Source: Actinopolymorpha sp. NPDC004070 (GTDB lineage Bacteria > Actinomycetota > Actinomycetes > Propionibacteriales > Actinopolymorphaceae). From it: 64,000 bases of DNA. Shown here one piece after another: positions 25,745-33,507 of the stretch. Under the pieces are notes generated by a model. It did not search any database. It worked only from the letters and a program-made list of their open reading frames with translations, and was not told where the DNA came from. The number at the start of each line of letters is the position of its first letter. The stretch's first letter is position 1. Made by a program: the position numbers and the translations under genes. The DNA is taken from contig NZ_JBEXMJ010000006.1 in NCBI RefSeq assembly GCF_040610475.1, forward strand, positions 248,001 through 312,000, written 5' to 3'.

Positions 25745-25828
25745 GCGTTCGTACGGCCGCGTTCGTACGGCCGCGTTCGTACGGGCGCGTTCGTACGGGC
25801 GCGTTCGTACGGGCGCGTTCGTACGGCC
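25745..25828. repeat. Six 14-bp tandem repeats (GCGTTCGTACGGSC)
   Basis: Six perfectly phased units occupy 25745-25758, 25759-25772, 25773-25786, 25787-25800, 25801-25814 and 25815-25828. Units 1, 2 and 6 end GGCC and units 3-5 end GGGC; all else is identical. Each unit contains the palindrome CGTACG. The array fills the gap between two convergent genes and ends 3 bp before the stop codon of the Clp_N-type gene. There are no spacers, so it is a minisatellite and not a CRISPR. Confidence 0.95.
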
Positions 25829-25831
25829 GGA

Positions 25832-26554
25832 TCAGCCGGCGGGCTTGGTGAAGCCGGACAGCAGCTCGACCACCTTGGCGTGCGCATACTGCTTGTCCGG
25901 TCCGAGCTCGGCGAGCACCTGGGCCGAGATCGCACCGGAGTCGTGATACAGCCCGAGGAGCAGGTGCTCGGTGCCGATGTAGTTGTGGCCGAGCTGCAGC
26001 GCTTCGGTGACCGCGGCACCGAGGGCGGCGTTCGCCCGCGGCGTGCGCGGCAGCTCCTGCCCCGGCGACTTCGCCGGGGCCGCACCCCCGGCCGGGGCGG
26101 TCGCGGCGAGCCGGGTCCGGACCGCCTCGTGGACAGCTTCCGGCCCGGTCCCGGCATCGGTGAGGATCCGGGCGGCGATGCCCTGCGGTTCGGCGTACAG
26201 ACCGAGCAGCAGGTGCTCCGTTCCGACGTAGTTGTGGCCCATCGACCGGGCGGTGTCGCCGGCGGCGGTCAGGCAGGTGCGGGCCCTGGCGGTGAAGCGT
26301 TCGAAGCCCTCGATCGAGGGGCCGGCCCACCGCTTGTGCACGGCCTGCTTGGTGACGCCGAGCGTGTTGCTGATCTCGGTCCACGACCGGCCGCTGCGCC
26401 GGGCCCGGTCGACGTAGTGACCGAGCAGCGCGTCGCCGGTCTCGCTGAGGTCGTTGACCATCGCGCGGGCGGTGGCCAGTTGGTCGAGTTCGTCGTCCCC
26501 GGCGTCGCGGCGGACGGTCTCGATGAGGTCCTGGAGGCTGGGTGCGGGCGTCAT
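25832..26554 (-). CDS. HTH plus tandem Clp_N-domain protein
   Basis: A 240-residue protein combining DNA-binding and Clp N-domain parts. Residues about 40-75 include YVDRARRSGRSWTEISNTLGVTKQAVHKRW, a sigma-70/Trp-repressor-like helix-turn-helix. Two Clp_N repeats follow, each with the GHNY(V/I)GTEHLLLGLY signature (about residues 104-120 and 188-204), separated by an Ala/Pro-rich linker. There is no AAA+ ATPase module, so this is not a ClpC chaperone. It could read substrates or the ClpP system and act as a regulator; that is inference. ATG at 26554 is chosen because two 15-bp palindromes lie immediately upstream and the family begins here; the open frame to 26743 runs across them. Its 3' end abuts the 14-bp repeat array. 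Confidence 0.82.
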   Translation of the reverse strand: MTPAPSLQDLIETVRRDAGDDELDQLATARAMVNDLSETGDALLGHYVDRARRSGRSWTEISNTLGVTKQAVHKRWAGPSIEGFERFTARARTCLTAAGDTARSMGHNYVGTEHLLLGLYAEPQGIAARILTDAGTGPEAVHEAVRTRLAATAPAGGAAPAKSPGQELPRTPRANAALGAAVTEALQLGHNYIGTEHLLLGLYHDSGAISAQVLAELGPDKQYAHAKVVELLSGFTKPAG

Positions 26555-26558
26555 GCCG

Positions 26559-26601
26559 TCAACCTTAGGTTGACCCATAATTGGCGTCAACCCTGGGTTG
26601 A
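26559..26601. promoter_or_regulatory. Twin 15-bp palindromes upstream of the HTH-Clp_N gene
   Basis: TCAACCTTAGGTTGA (26559-26573) and TCAACCCTGGGTTGA (26587-26601) share the perfect arms TCAACC/GGTTGA and are centred 28 bp apart, that is, close to the same face of the helix. The first begins only 4 bp before the ATG on the minus strand. Their position suggests autorepression by the HTH of the downstream protein; the pairing is inferred. Confidence 0.7.
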
Positions 26602-26732
26602 TGGCAGAACGTGACGGCCGTATGCCGTGCCGCAGCGCCCGGAACTCGCCGGGCGCGGGCTGACGGGCTCGTGATCGGCTCGTGATCGCGGTTGCCCTAC
26701 CGGACCGGCCGGCACCGCATACTCTTTCGGGC

Positions 26733-27524
26733 GTGCCAGCCACGCCGCCGCGTTCCTATCCGTACCTCCACTCGGAGGTTCCCCTCGCCTTCGCCCACCG
26801 CGGAGGCGCGAAGTACGCACCCAACCTGCGGATCGAGAACTCCATGCGCGCGTTCGCCAACGCGGTCGCGCTGGGTTACCGCTACCTCGAGACCGACGTG
26901 CACGCCACCAGCGACGGGGTGCTGCTCGCGTTCCACGACGACCACCTCGACCGGGTGACCGACCGGGCCGGGCAGATCGCCGACCTGCCCTACGCCGAGG
27001 TCGCCCGGGCCCGCATCGACGGGCGGGAGCCGATCCCGACCCTGGAGGAGATCCTCGGCACCTGGCCGGACGCACGGGTGAACATCGACGTCAAGCACGC
27101 CAACGCCATCCGCCCGCTGGCAGAGGCGATCGCCCGGACCGCCGCGCACGACCGGGTGTGCGTCTCGTCGTTCTCCGGTGCCCGCCTGGCCGCCACCCGC
27201 CGCCTGCTCGGCCCGCGGGTGGCCACCGGACTGGCCCCGGTCGGGGTCGGCCTGCTGAAGCTGCCGCTGCCGAGGTTCCTCGGTTCGCTCCTGGTCGGCC
27301 CCGCGCCGTGCGTCCAGGTCCCGACCGGATACCGCGGCCTGCGGGTGGTGACCAGGGCGTTCGTCGACCGGGCACACGCGCTCGGCAAGCAGGTGCACGT
27401 GTGGACGATCGACGACCCCGACGAGATGACGGCCCTGCTCGACCTCGGCGTCGACGGGCTGATCAGCGACCGGATCGACACTCTTCGCGAAGTGCTCCTC
27501 GTCCGAGGCGTTTGGACGTCATGA
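26733..27524 (+). CDS. Glycerophosphodiester phosphodiesterase (GDPD family)
   Basis: Hydrolyses glycerophosphodiesters to glycerol-3-phosphate and an alcohol; a cytosolic TIM barrel of 263 residues. Motifs: LAFAHRGGAKYAPNLRIENSMRAF (HRG...EN), YLETDVHATSDGVLLAFHDDHLDRVTD (E-D metal site, HD catalytic), INIDVKHAN-like (VNIDVKH) and HVWTIDDPDEMTALLDLGVDGLISDR at the end. All catalytic residues expected for the family are present. GTG at 26733 is preferred over the upstream ATG in frame because TACTCT (-10 type) ends exactly 7 nt before it, indicating a leaderless mRNA. Its stop overlaps the start of the following transporter (ATGA). Confidence 0.9.
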   Translation: MPATPPRSYPYLHSEVPLAFAHRGGAKYAPNLRIENSMRAFANAVALGYRYLETDVHATSDGVLLAFHDDHLDRVTDRAGQIADLPYAEVARARIDGREPIPTLEEILGTWPDARVNIDVKHANAIRPLAEAIARTAAHDRVCVSSFSGARLAATRRLLGPRVATGLAPVGVGLLKLPLPRFLGSLLVGPAPCVQVPTGYRGLRVVTRAFVDRAHALGKQVHVWTIDDPDEMTALLDLGVDGLISDRIDTLREVLLVRGVWTS

Positions 27525-28918
27525 TCGGTCGTATGGCGGCGACCACTGCGGCGACACCGGTCCCGGACGCGGGGGCCCGGCGACGTGAGCAGCGCGCGTG
27601 GTACTTCTACGACTGGGCCAACTCCGCGTACGTCACCACGATCCTCACCGTGCTGTTCAGCCCGTACCTCGCCTCCATCGCCGAGACCGCGGCCTGCGGA
27701 GCACCCGGCACGCCGGAGAACCCCTGCACCGCCAACCTGCGCATCCTCGGCATCCCGGTGTCCCCCGGCTCGCTGCCGCTGTACGTCATCACCGCGACCA
27801 CCCTGCTGTCGGCGCTGGTGCTTCCGGTGGTGGGCGCCGCCGCCGACCGGTCCCGGCACCGCAAGCAACTACTGGCCGGGTTCGCCTGGACCGGTGCGGC
27901 CGCCGCGGCCGCGATGGTGTTCGTCACCGGTACCAACTGGCAGCTCGGCGTGGCCCTGCTGTTCGTGGGAAACCTGTGCCTCGCCTCGTCCATCGTCGTG
28001 TACGACGCGCTGCTGTGCGACATCTCCACCCCGGACGAGCGCGACCGCGTCTCCTCCCGGGGCTGGGCGCTCGGCTACCTCGGCGGGGGCCTGCTGCTGC
28101 TGGTCAACCTGGCCGTCGTCCAGGGCCACACCGCGCTGGGCATCTCCACGTCGGCCGCGGTCCGGATCAGCCTGCTGTCGGCCGGGGTGTGGTGGGGAGT
28201 CTTCACGTTGATCCCGTACCTCGGGCTGCGCAACCGGCCGCCGGTAGCGGTCGTGCCCGAGCGCGGGACGTTCGTACGGCAGAGCGTGGGACAGCTGTTC
28301 ACCACCCTGCGCGAAGCCCGCGCCTACCCGATGACGCTGCTGTTCCTGCTCGCGTACCTCTTCTTCAACGACGGCGTACAGACGGTCATCTACGCGTCCT
28401 CGGTGTACGCCTCCGGCCAGCTCGGCCTCGGTGAGACCGTGCTGATCGCGACGATCCTGCTGGTGCAGTTCGTGGCGTTCGGCGGCGCGCTGCTGTTCGG
28501 CCGGATCGCCGCCCGGATCGGCAGCCGCCGCACCATCCTGGCCGCCCTGTGGGTGTGGGTGGCGGTGGTCGTCGCGGCGTACTTCCTGCCCGCCCGCCAG
28601 GTCGCCCCGCTGCTGATCCTCGGCGTGCTCATCGGCATCGTGCTGGGCGGAACCCAGGCGCTGTCGCGGTCGCTGTACAGCCAGTTCGTCCCCCGCGGCC
28701 GGGAGGCGGAGTACTTCAGCCTGTACCAGGCCTGCGAACGCGGGACCAGCTGGCTCGGCACCCTGGTCTTCGGCGTCGTCCACCAGGTCACCCACTCCTA
28801 CCGCCCGGCGATCATCGCCCTCGCGGTGTTCTTCGTCGTCGGCTTCGTGCTGCTGGCGAAGGTCGATCCGCAACGGGCGGTCCGGGACGCCGGCAACGAG
28901 TCACCCGCGGTGATCTGA
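27521..28918 (+). CDS. Atg22/UMF1-type MFS transporter
   Basis: A 12-TM major-facilitator transporter of the UMF1 (Atg22-like) family, 465 residues. It begins RREQRAWYFYDWANSAYVTTILTVLFSPYLASI; the WxxYDWANSA signature is diagnostic for this group. After TM2 there is a short loop with three Cys-containing turns (TAACGAPGTPENPCTANL). Further landmarks are AAADRSRHRK, SRGWALGYLGGGLLLL and GGTQALSRSLYSQFVPRGREAEYFSLYQ. Fungal Atg22 exports amino acids from the vacuole; bacterial substrates are unknown. ATG at 27521 overlaps the GDPD stop, so the two are co-translated, hinting at uptake or export of a phosphodiester product. ATG at 27533 is another possible start. Confidence 0.88.
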   Translation: MIGRMAATTAATPVPDAGARRREQRAWYFYDWANSAYVTTILTVLFSPYLASIAETAACGAPGTPENPCTANLRILGIPVSPGSLPLYVITATTLLSALVLPVVGAAADRSRHRKQLLAGFAWTGAAAAAAMVFVTGTNWQLGVALLFVGNLCLASSIVVYDALLCDISTPDERDRVSSRGWALGYLGGGLLLLVNLAVVQGHTALGISTSAAVRISLLSAGVWWGVFTLIPYLGLRNRPPVAVVPERGTFVRQSVGQLFTTLREARAYPMTLLFLLAYLFFNDGVQTVIYASSVYASGQLGLGETVLIATILLVQFVAFGGALLFGRIAARIGSRRTILAALWVWVAVVVAAYFLPARQVAPLLILGVLIGIVLGGTQALSRSLYSQFVPRGREAEYFSLYQACERGTSWLGTLVFGVVHQVTHSYRPAIIALAVFFVVGFVLLAKVDPQRAVRDAGNESPAVI

Positions 28919-29088
28919 GGCCGGGCGGGTAGGCTGGTCGGCCGGGCAACGTCGACCGGTCACCGAAAGGGCACGAACCGGTCACGAAGGGTTTGACCGG
29001 CGCGAAGAAGTGCCACACTAGGGCACACTTCGCCGGGTGGGCCCGAAAAGGGACGAAGCGGTACGAAGATTCACTCCCACCCGTGCGG

Positions 29089-29115
29089 GGAATCCTGGGT
29101 GGGGGCCCAGACGTT
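29089..29115 (+). promoter_or_regulatory. SigR-like promoter candidate upstream of rbpA
   Basis: GGAAT (29089-29093) is followed, 19 nt later, by GTT (29113-29115), about 45 bp upstream of the rbpA start codon. This is close to the GGAAT-N18-GTT consensus of the actinobacterial thiol-stress sigma factor SigR/SigH, and rbpA is a known SigR target in Streptomyces. The spacing is one base long, so the call is tentative. Confidence 0.35.
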
Positions 29116-29159
29116 AGGCCCATCGAGGTCCATACACGATGGAGGGGGATGGAGAGCTT

Positions 29160-29570
29160 ATGTCGGAGCGAGCACTACGAGGCTCGAGGCTCGGGGCGGC
29201 GAGCTACGAAGACGACCGGGAGATCGCTCCCGCGCCGCGCCAGCTGGTCAGTTACGACTGCCCGCATTCCCACCACTTCGACCTGCCTTTCGCCGCTGAT
29301 GCCGAGGTACCGGCGGTGTGGGAGTGTCCGCGATGCGGCGCCGAAGCCGTTCGCGTGGACGGCGACCGTCCGGAGTCCAAGCAGGTGAAGCCTCCGCGCA
29401 CCCACTGGGACATGCTGCTCGAACGCCGCAGCATCGACGAGCTGGAGCAGCTCCTCTCCGAGCGCCTGGAGCTGTTGCGGTCCGGCCAGATCGGCCCGGA
29501 GCACCTGCACCGCGAGGCATCGGCGGGTGGCAAGACGCCGAAGCCGCCGCGCCAGCGCAAGGGCGCCTGA
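29160..29570 (+). CDS. rbpA: RNA polymerase-binding protein RbpA
   Basis: An actinobacteria-specific transcription factor that binds the principal sigma factor and RNA polymerase and stabilises open complexes. The protein reads RALRGSRLGAASYEDDREIAPAPRQ at the N-terminal tail, then the RbpA core domain with YDCPHSHHF and WECPRCGAE (four Cys-type ligands of a zinc-bound core). After the basic linker ESKQVKPPRTHWDMLLERRS comes the sigma-interaction domain IDELEQLLSERLELLRSG. All are characteristic. At 136 residues it is slightly longer than mycobacterial RbpA, with a basic C-terminal extension ending KPPRQRKGA. ATG at 29160 follows GGAGAG at a 3-nt spacing. It stands as a single gene, with a hairpin terminator 100 bp downstream. 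Confidence 0.96.
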   Translation: MSERALRGSRLGAASYEDDREIAPAPRQLVSYDCPHSHHFDLPFAADAEVPAVWECPRCGAEAVRVDGDRPESKQVKPPRTHWDMLLERRSIDELEQLLSERLELLRSGQIGPEHLHREASAGGKTPKPPRQRKGA

Positions 29571-29671
29571 GCCCGGGAACCACCCTGGGGACGAGCCTCG
29601 GTCCGCGTGGCTGCTGCGCAACGACGCGTGAGTTCCGCGCCCGGCCGGCGCCGCCTTCAGTCGTACGTACG

Positions 29672-29706
29672 TCGAACCGTGCCGCACCCCCGGCGGCACG
29701 GTTCGA
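29672..29706. terminator. Bidirectional hairpin terminator between rbpA and fxsA
   Basis: A perfect 14-bp inverted repeat (TCGAACCGTGCCGC and its complement) encloses a 7-nt loop between two convergent genes. The stem is very GC-rich and symmetric, and no long T-run follows in either direction, as is usual for actinomycete terminators. Confidence 0.75.
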
Positions 29707-29734
29707 CGCTGTCCGGGGGCACTTCTGCTCGGTT

Positions 29735-29779
29735 GCGTCCTGCCAGGTCGCGTCCTGCCAGGTCGCGTTCTGGGCGGTC
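29735..29779. repeat. Three 15-bp tandem units after fxsA
   Basis: GCGTCCTGCCAGGTC is repeated exactly at 29735-29749 and 29750-29764; a diverged third unit GCGTTCTGGGCGGTC (29765-29779) and a partial fourth lead into the stop codon of the fxsA gene. It is a small intergenic minisatellite. Confidence 0.8.
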
Positions 29780-29783
29780 GCGT

Positions 29784-30362
29784 TCAGTGACCCCGGCGCG
29801 GCCGGCCGCCGGAGTCGCCGGGGCCGGCGTCGCCGGACACGACCTCGCCCTCGATGACCGGTGGCTGCCCGCGGTCGGGCTCACCGGAACCACCCGGCCC
29901 ACCATGGCCCGCCGCTCCGCCTGACCCGCCTGCTCCGCCTGGTCCACCGCGGAGGTACCGGCTCACCTGCCAGCTCTGTCCCGGGACGACGCCGACCCGG
30001 CGGCTGACGCCCCGGCCCACACCCCACCGCAGTGCCCGCCGGGACACCGGACGGAGGAACGGCGCCAGCAGGAGGAAGCCCACCACGTCGGTGACCAGTC
30101 CGGGCAGCACCATCAACAGGCCGCCGGTGAGAACCAGACCGGCGTCCAGCACCTCACGGTCGGGAACGCGCCGATCCTCCACCGCCGCCCGCAACGCCGC
30201 CCAGGTGCGCAGGCCCTCTCGCTTCACGAGGTAGGCGCCCAGGCCGCTGCCGGCGAGCAGCAGTGCGAGGGTCCACCAGCCGATGAGATGCCAGATCTGC
30301 ACCGCGACGTAGATCTCCAGGGCGGGTACGGCGATCAGGGCGAGGACGAGGAGCACCGCCAT
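29784..30362 (-). CDS. fxsA: FxsA-family membrane protein
   Basis: A small inner-membrane protein of the FxsA family (the E. coli member affects phage T7 exclusion by F; the function is otherwise unknown). Residues 1-130 carry the family core: MAVLLVLALIAVPALEIYVAVQIW, then IGWWTLALLLAGSGLGAYLVKREG with the L-x-G-x-x-L-V-R/K-x-E-G signature, the VLDAGLVLTGGLLMVLPGLVTDVVGFLLL segment and an RR-rich cytosolic end. The C-terminal 55 residues are a Gly-rich tail (RGGPGGAGGSGG..), a lineage-specific extension. ATG at 30362 has a near-perfect GGAGGTGA 4 nt upstream. It lies 4 bp after ppm1 on the same strand and so belongs to the lnt-ppm1-fxsA transcription unit. Confidence 0.9.
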   Translation of the reverse strand: MAVLLVLALIAVPALEIYVAVQIWHLIGWWTLALLLAGSGLGAYLVKREGLRTWAALRAAVEDRRVPDREVLDAGLVLTGGLLMVLPGLVTDVVGFLLLAPFLRPVSRRALRWGVGRGVSRRVGVVPGQSWQVSRYLRGGPGGAGGSGGAAGHGGPGGSGEPDRGQPPVIEGEVVSGDAGPGDSGGRPRRGH

Positions 30363-30366
30363 CGGT

Positions 30367-31218
30367 TCACCTCCGCCTCTGCGACAACGTGCCCTGACCG
30401 TTGCCCTGACCGTTGCCCTGACCGTTGCTCCGCCAGTTGCTCCGCCCGTTGCTCCGCCCGTTGCTCCGCCCGCGTACCTGCCTGAGCCGGTGCCGGATGC
30501 CCCACACGGCGACCCGGCGGAACGACTCCAGCATGATCGCGAGGTCCATCTTGCTGTCACCGAACTCGCGTTCGCGGAACACGATGGGCACCTCGGTCAC
30601 CCGGAAGCCCGCCTGCAGCGCCCGCCACGCGAGGTCGATCTGAAAGCAGTAGCCGAGCGAGGCCACATCGTCCAGGCCGACGCCCTCCAACGTAGCGCGG
30701 CGGAACGCCCGGAACCCGGCCGTCGCGTCCCGCAACGGGACACCCAGGGCGATCTGTGCGTAGCGGTTGGCGCCGCGGGACAGCAGCTGCCGGGACTGGG
30801 ACCAGTTCTCCACCCGGCCGCCGGGCACCCAGCGCGAGCCGATCACCAGGTCGGACTCGGCCAGGGCGCCCAGCAGGTTGGCGAGCTCCTCCGGCTGGTG
30901 GGAGCCGTCGGCGTCCATCTCGCACAGCACGTCGTAGCCGCGGCCGAGCCCCCACGCGAAGCTTTCCTTGTAGGCGGTGCCGAGCCCTTCCTTCGCCGCG
31001 CGGTGCAGGACGTGCACCTGCGGGTCCGCGGCAGCCAGCCGGTCCGCGATCTGCCCGGTGCCATCCGGTGAGGCGTCGTCGGTGACGAGGATGTCGGCGG
31101 CCGGGACCGCACGTCGCACCCGCCCCACCGTGCGCTCGAGGTTCTCAGCCTCGTTGTAGGTGGGCAGCACCACCAGGACCGAACCGAGCCCGGCCTGCTG
31201 CTCGCTGGTGCCGGTCAC
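30367..31218 (-). CDS. ppm1: Polyprenol monophosphomannose synthase (Ppm1/DPM1-like GT2)
   Basis: Transfers mannose from GDP-mannose to polyprenyl phosphate, supplying the donor for protein O-mannosylation and lipoglycans; membrane-associated, cytosolic active site. GT2 motifs: VLVVLPTYNEAENLERTV, DILVTDDASPDGTGQIAD (nucleotide site), EMDADGSHQPEELANLL (DxD), IGSRWVPGG, DATAGFRAFRR and GYCFQIDLAWRA. The start is GTG at 31218, overlapping the lnt stop by GTGA, giving 283 residues. In mycobacteria Ppm1 and Lnt domains are one polypeptide; here they are two coupled genes. The last 30 residues are a repetitive tail, alternating NGRS and NGQG tetrapeptides encoded by seven 12-bp tandem units. Confidence 0.92.
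   Translation of the reverse strand: MTGTSEQQAGLGSVLVVLPTYNEAENLERTVGRVRRAVPAADILVTDDASPDGTGQIADRLAAADPQVHVLHRAAKEGLGTAYKESFAWGLGRGYDVLCEMDADGSHQPEELANLLGALAESDLVIGSRWVPGGRVENWSQSRQLLSRGANRYAQIALGVPLRDATAGFRAFRRATLEGVGLDDVASLGYCFQIDLAWRALQAGFRVTEVPIVFREREFGDSKMDLAIMLESFRRVAVWGIRHRLRQVRGRSNGRSNGRSNWRSNGQGNGQGNGQGTLSQRRR
30391..30474. repeat. Seven 12-bp tandem units inside the ppm1 3' end
   Basis: Three units GCCCTGACCGTT are followed by four of the GCTCCGCCCGTT type (with single-base variants), all phased at 12 bp and therefore in frame. On the coding strand they specify NGQG and NGRS tetrapeptides at the C-terminus of the mannosyltransferase. Confidence 0.9.
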
Positions 31219-32825
31219 CGCGTTCCCCCGCCCGTAGCCCCGGTGTAGTCCTCGTCGTCGGCTTCCACCCCGCGCCGCCTGCGGTCGATCGCCACCGCCA
31301 GTGCCGCCAGTCCGGCCAGGGCGAGCACCCACTCCGGCACCGGTCCGAGGCGAGCCGCGAGCGTCGGCTGGGTGCGCAGCGGCACGCGCTCGACGAACAC
31401 CTTGCGGGTGGCCTCCTTCGACTGTGCCACCACCCGGCCGTCGGGGGCGATGTAGCCGCTGACGCCGTTGGGTGATGCCACCAGGACAGCCTTGCCGTAC
31501 TCGACCGCGCGCAGTCGCGTGATGGCGAACTGCTGTTGTGGCTGGCCGGTCCCGGTGTAGGTGGCGTTGTTGGTCTGCACGGTGAGGAACTGCGACGCCG
31601 CGCCGTTGGCCACCTGCCGGACGATGCCGTCGTAGGCGATCTCGAAACAGATCACCAGCCCCGCGTGGTAGCCGGCGATCCTGACCTTGCCGGGCTCCTT
31701 GCCGGGGTAGGTGTCGCGGCCGACCAGCTGGAGTCGCTTGATGTTGGGCAGCAGCTCCCGCCGGAACGGGATGTACTCACCGAACGGCACCGGGTGCTGC
31801 TTGGAGTAGATCTGGCCCGGTCCGGTGGTGGGGTCCCACACCACTCCGGAGGTACGCCGGTAGGTGGGGCCGGGCCCGTCCAGGATGGCGCCGACCAGGA
31901 TCGGGACCCCGGCGTCGCGGACGGCCCGGTCGACGATCGTGCGGGTCGGCAGGTCGTGGAACGGGTCGATGTCGGTGGAGTTCTCCGGCCAGAGGATGAA
32001 GGCAGGCCTGGCGACCTTGCCGGCGCGTACCTCCCGCATCAGATCCTCGGTCGCGGTGAGGTGGTTGCGGGTCACCGTGCGGGCCCGGCCCAGCGCCTCG
32101 ATTCCGCGCGCGGGCACGTTGCCCTGGACGATCGCGACGGTAGCCGTGCCGTTGCCGTCGGTGGGCAGCGGGACGAGTGCGCCGCAGAACGCCAGCGCCG
32201 CGCCCACCGCCACCGCGGCGAGCCGGACCACGAACCTCCGCCCACCGGCCAGCACCGCCCAGAGCAGGAGGTTGCCCGCGAGCACCACGACGAACGTCAC
32301 GAACGCCACGCCGCCCACGCTGGCCAGGGCCGCCAGCGGCGTGTCGGCCAGGCCATAGGCGAGCCGGCCCCAGGGGAAGCCGCCGAGCGGGAACGAGGAC
32401 CGCACGAACTCCACGCCGACCCACAGCGCCGCCGCCCACAGCGGCCACCAGCGCAGCCGGGTGACCAGGGCGAGCGCGGCGCCGAGCACGGCGACGAACA
32501 GTGCCTCCACGAGGCTGAGGACCAGCCACCCGTCGGCGCCGATGACGCGGACCCACTGCAGCAGGAGGACGAAGAACCCCAGGCCGAAGCCGAGTCCCAG
32601 CAGCGCGCCGGTGCGCACGCGGGCTCCCTTGCAGACCAGGGTGAGGGTGGCCACCGCGAACGGAACGGTCCACGACCATCCGAACGGCGGGAACGCCACC
32701 GCCAGCGCAGCCCCCGACGCCACCGCCAGCAGGAACCGCAGCCAGCGGGTGGCACGACCTTCCGGCTCCGCCGTGGTGGTCGTGGCCCACTGGGAGCCGG
32801 ACGCTATGCCGTCCTCGAGCCTCAA
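31215..32825 (-). CDS. lnt: Apolipoprotein N-acyltransferase
   Basis: Adds the third acyl chain to the N-terminal Cys of lipoproteins at the outer face of the membrane. Six or more TM segments fill residues 25-215 (for example LLAVASGAALAVAFPPFGWSW, GLGFGLGFFVLLLQWVRVI, WPLWAAALWVGVEF). The nitrilase-like catalytic domain follows. The Glu-Lys-Cys triad is visible in FILWPENSTDID (near residue 280), YSKQHPVPFGEYIPFR (near 340) and GLVICFEIAYDG (near 391). NNATYTGTGQPQQQ and ASPNGVSGYI complete the family pattern. The start is uncertain: TTG at 32825 has AAGGGCGG upstream and gives 536 residues, while the frame is open to 32894. A C-terminal TM anchors the end. It is the first gene of the lnt-ppm1-fxsA unit. 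Confidence 0.9.
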   Translation of the reverse strand: MRLEDGIASGSQWATTTTAEPEGRATRWLRFLLAVASGAALAVAFPPFGWSWTVPFAVATLTLVCKGARVRTGALLGLGFGLGFFVLLLQWVRVIGADGWLVLSLVEALFVAVLGAALALVTRLRWWPLWAAALWVGVEFVRSSFPLGGFPWGRLAYGLADTPLAALASVGGVAFVTFVVVLAGNLLLWAVLAGGRRFVVRLAAVAVGAALAFCGALVPLPTDGNGTATVAIVQGNVPARGIEALGRARTVTRNHLTATEDLMREVRAGKVARPAFILWPENSTDIDPFHDLPTRTIVDRAVRDAGVPILVGAILDGPGPTYRRTSGVVWDPTTGPGQIYSKQHPVPFGEYIPFRRELLPNIKRLQLVGRDTYPGKEPGKVRIAGYHAGLVICFEIAYDGIVRQVANGAASQFLTVQTNNATYTGTGQPQQQFAITRLRAVEYGKAVLVASPNGVSGYIAPDGRVVAQSKEATRKVFVERVPLRTQPTLAARLGPVPEWVLALAGLAALAVAIDRRRRGVEADDEDYTGATGGGTR

Positions 32826-33507
32826 CGCACCGCCCTTCCGCGAGGTGGGTGACCGCGCCTGACCGGGCGCTGGCCGCGAACGCCGAAGACGCACCCGGGA
32901 CGCACTGGACGGGCCGCTTCACGCAGATGTCAGGACGTTACAACGCGCACGGCGCGGCTGGGGTGCCCGGGCCGGTGACGGACCCGGGCAACGTGGACAA
33001 CCTGGCGGCGCCGGAGCCTGAGCAGGTCTCCGGAGGGCCGTCGGGCAAGCCGGGCCGGGCCCGGGAGGACGCCCTGGAAACGGGACAGAAAAGACGGAAC
33101 GGCCCGCCCGCCCTTCGGACCGACCCGCGACGCGCAGGCTGCGTGCCGCGTGGCCGTTGTCTACTGGGCGGCGGACCGCTCCGTGGCCACCCCACCGCAC
33201 GGATCGAACTCCGGGTCGACGCGTGACAAGAGAACTGGCGCCGGACTCCTCACGCATCGCGCCGGAGAGCGAACCGAACCGAGCCTGGCCTGCGGTGGAC
33301 AGGAGACGACGATGACGATCCGGGCAGGTACGTGTCAACCGCCCGCTGACCTGCGAAGACGCACAAAACGCGCAGGTCAGCAGCGTCTGCCGGCCACCTG
33401 CCCGAGGCCGAGATTTTTCCTGACGTACGGCGTGTCGGCATCTGGGCGTGTCGGGGCGGGGAGGGGGTCTCCTGTCGAGAGCGGCCAGAGGCCGGCGCAC
33501 CCGGTGA
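32826..33507. other. Gene-free region between lnt and kal, with one hairpin
   Basis: About 680 bp without convincing coding sequence: the open frames on both strands are Arg/Pro/Gly-rich, lack RBSs and show no domain. A perfect 11-bp inverted repeat (GCTGACCTGCG, 15-nt loop, complement; 33345-33381) lies about 130 bp beyond the kal stop and is the likely terminator of the lysine operon. The promoter for lnt should lie between this and 32825. No riboswitch-like conserved box was found. Confidence 0.5.

Noticed and set aside
25745..25828. CRISPR-like repeat array
   Set aside because: Units are contiguous 14-mers without spacers and no cas genes are present; it is a minisatellite.
25653..26384. 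Minus-strand frame containing RTRPYERGRTN-type peptide repeats
   Set aside because: The peptide repeat is just the 14-bp DNA repeat read in shifted frames; the real gene in this place is the HTH-Clp_N gene in another frame.
32826..33507. Possible small genes or a cobalamin/lysine riboswitch in the gap by the lysine operon
   Set aside because: No conserved B12-box or lysine-aptamer pattern was found. The gap is downstream of the operon, and its open frames are Arg/Pro-rich noise without RBSs.
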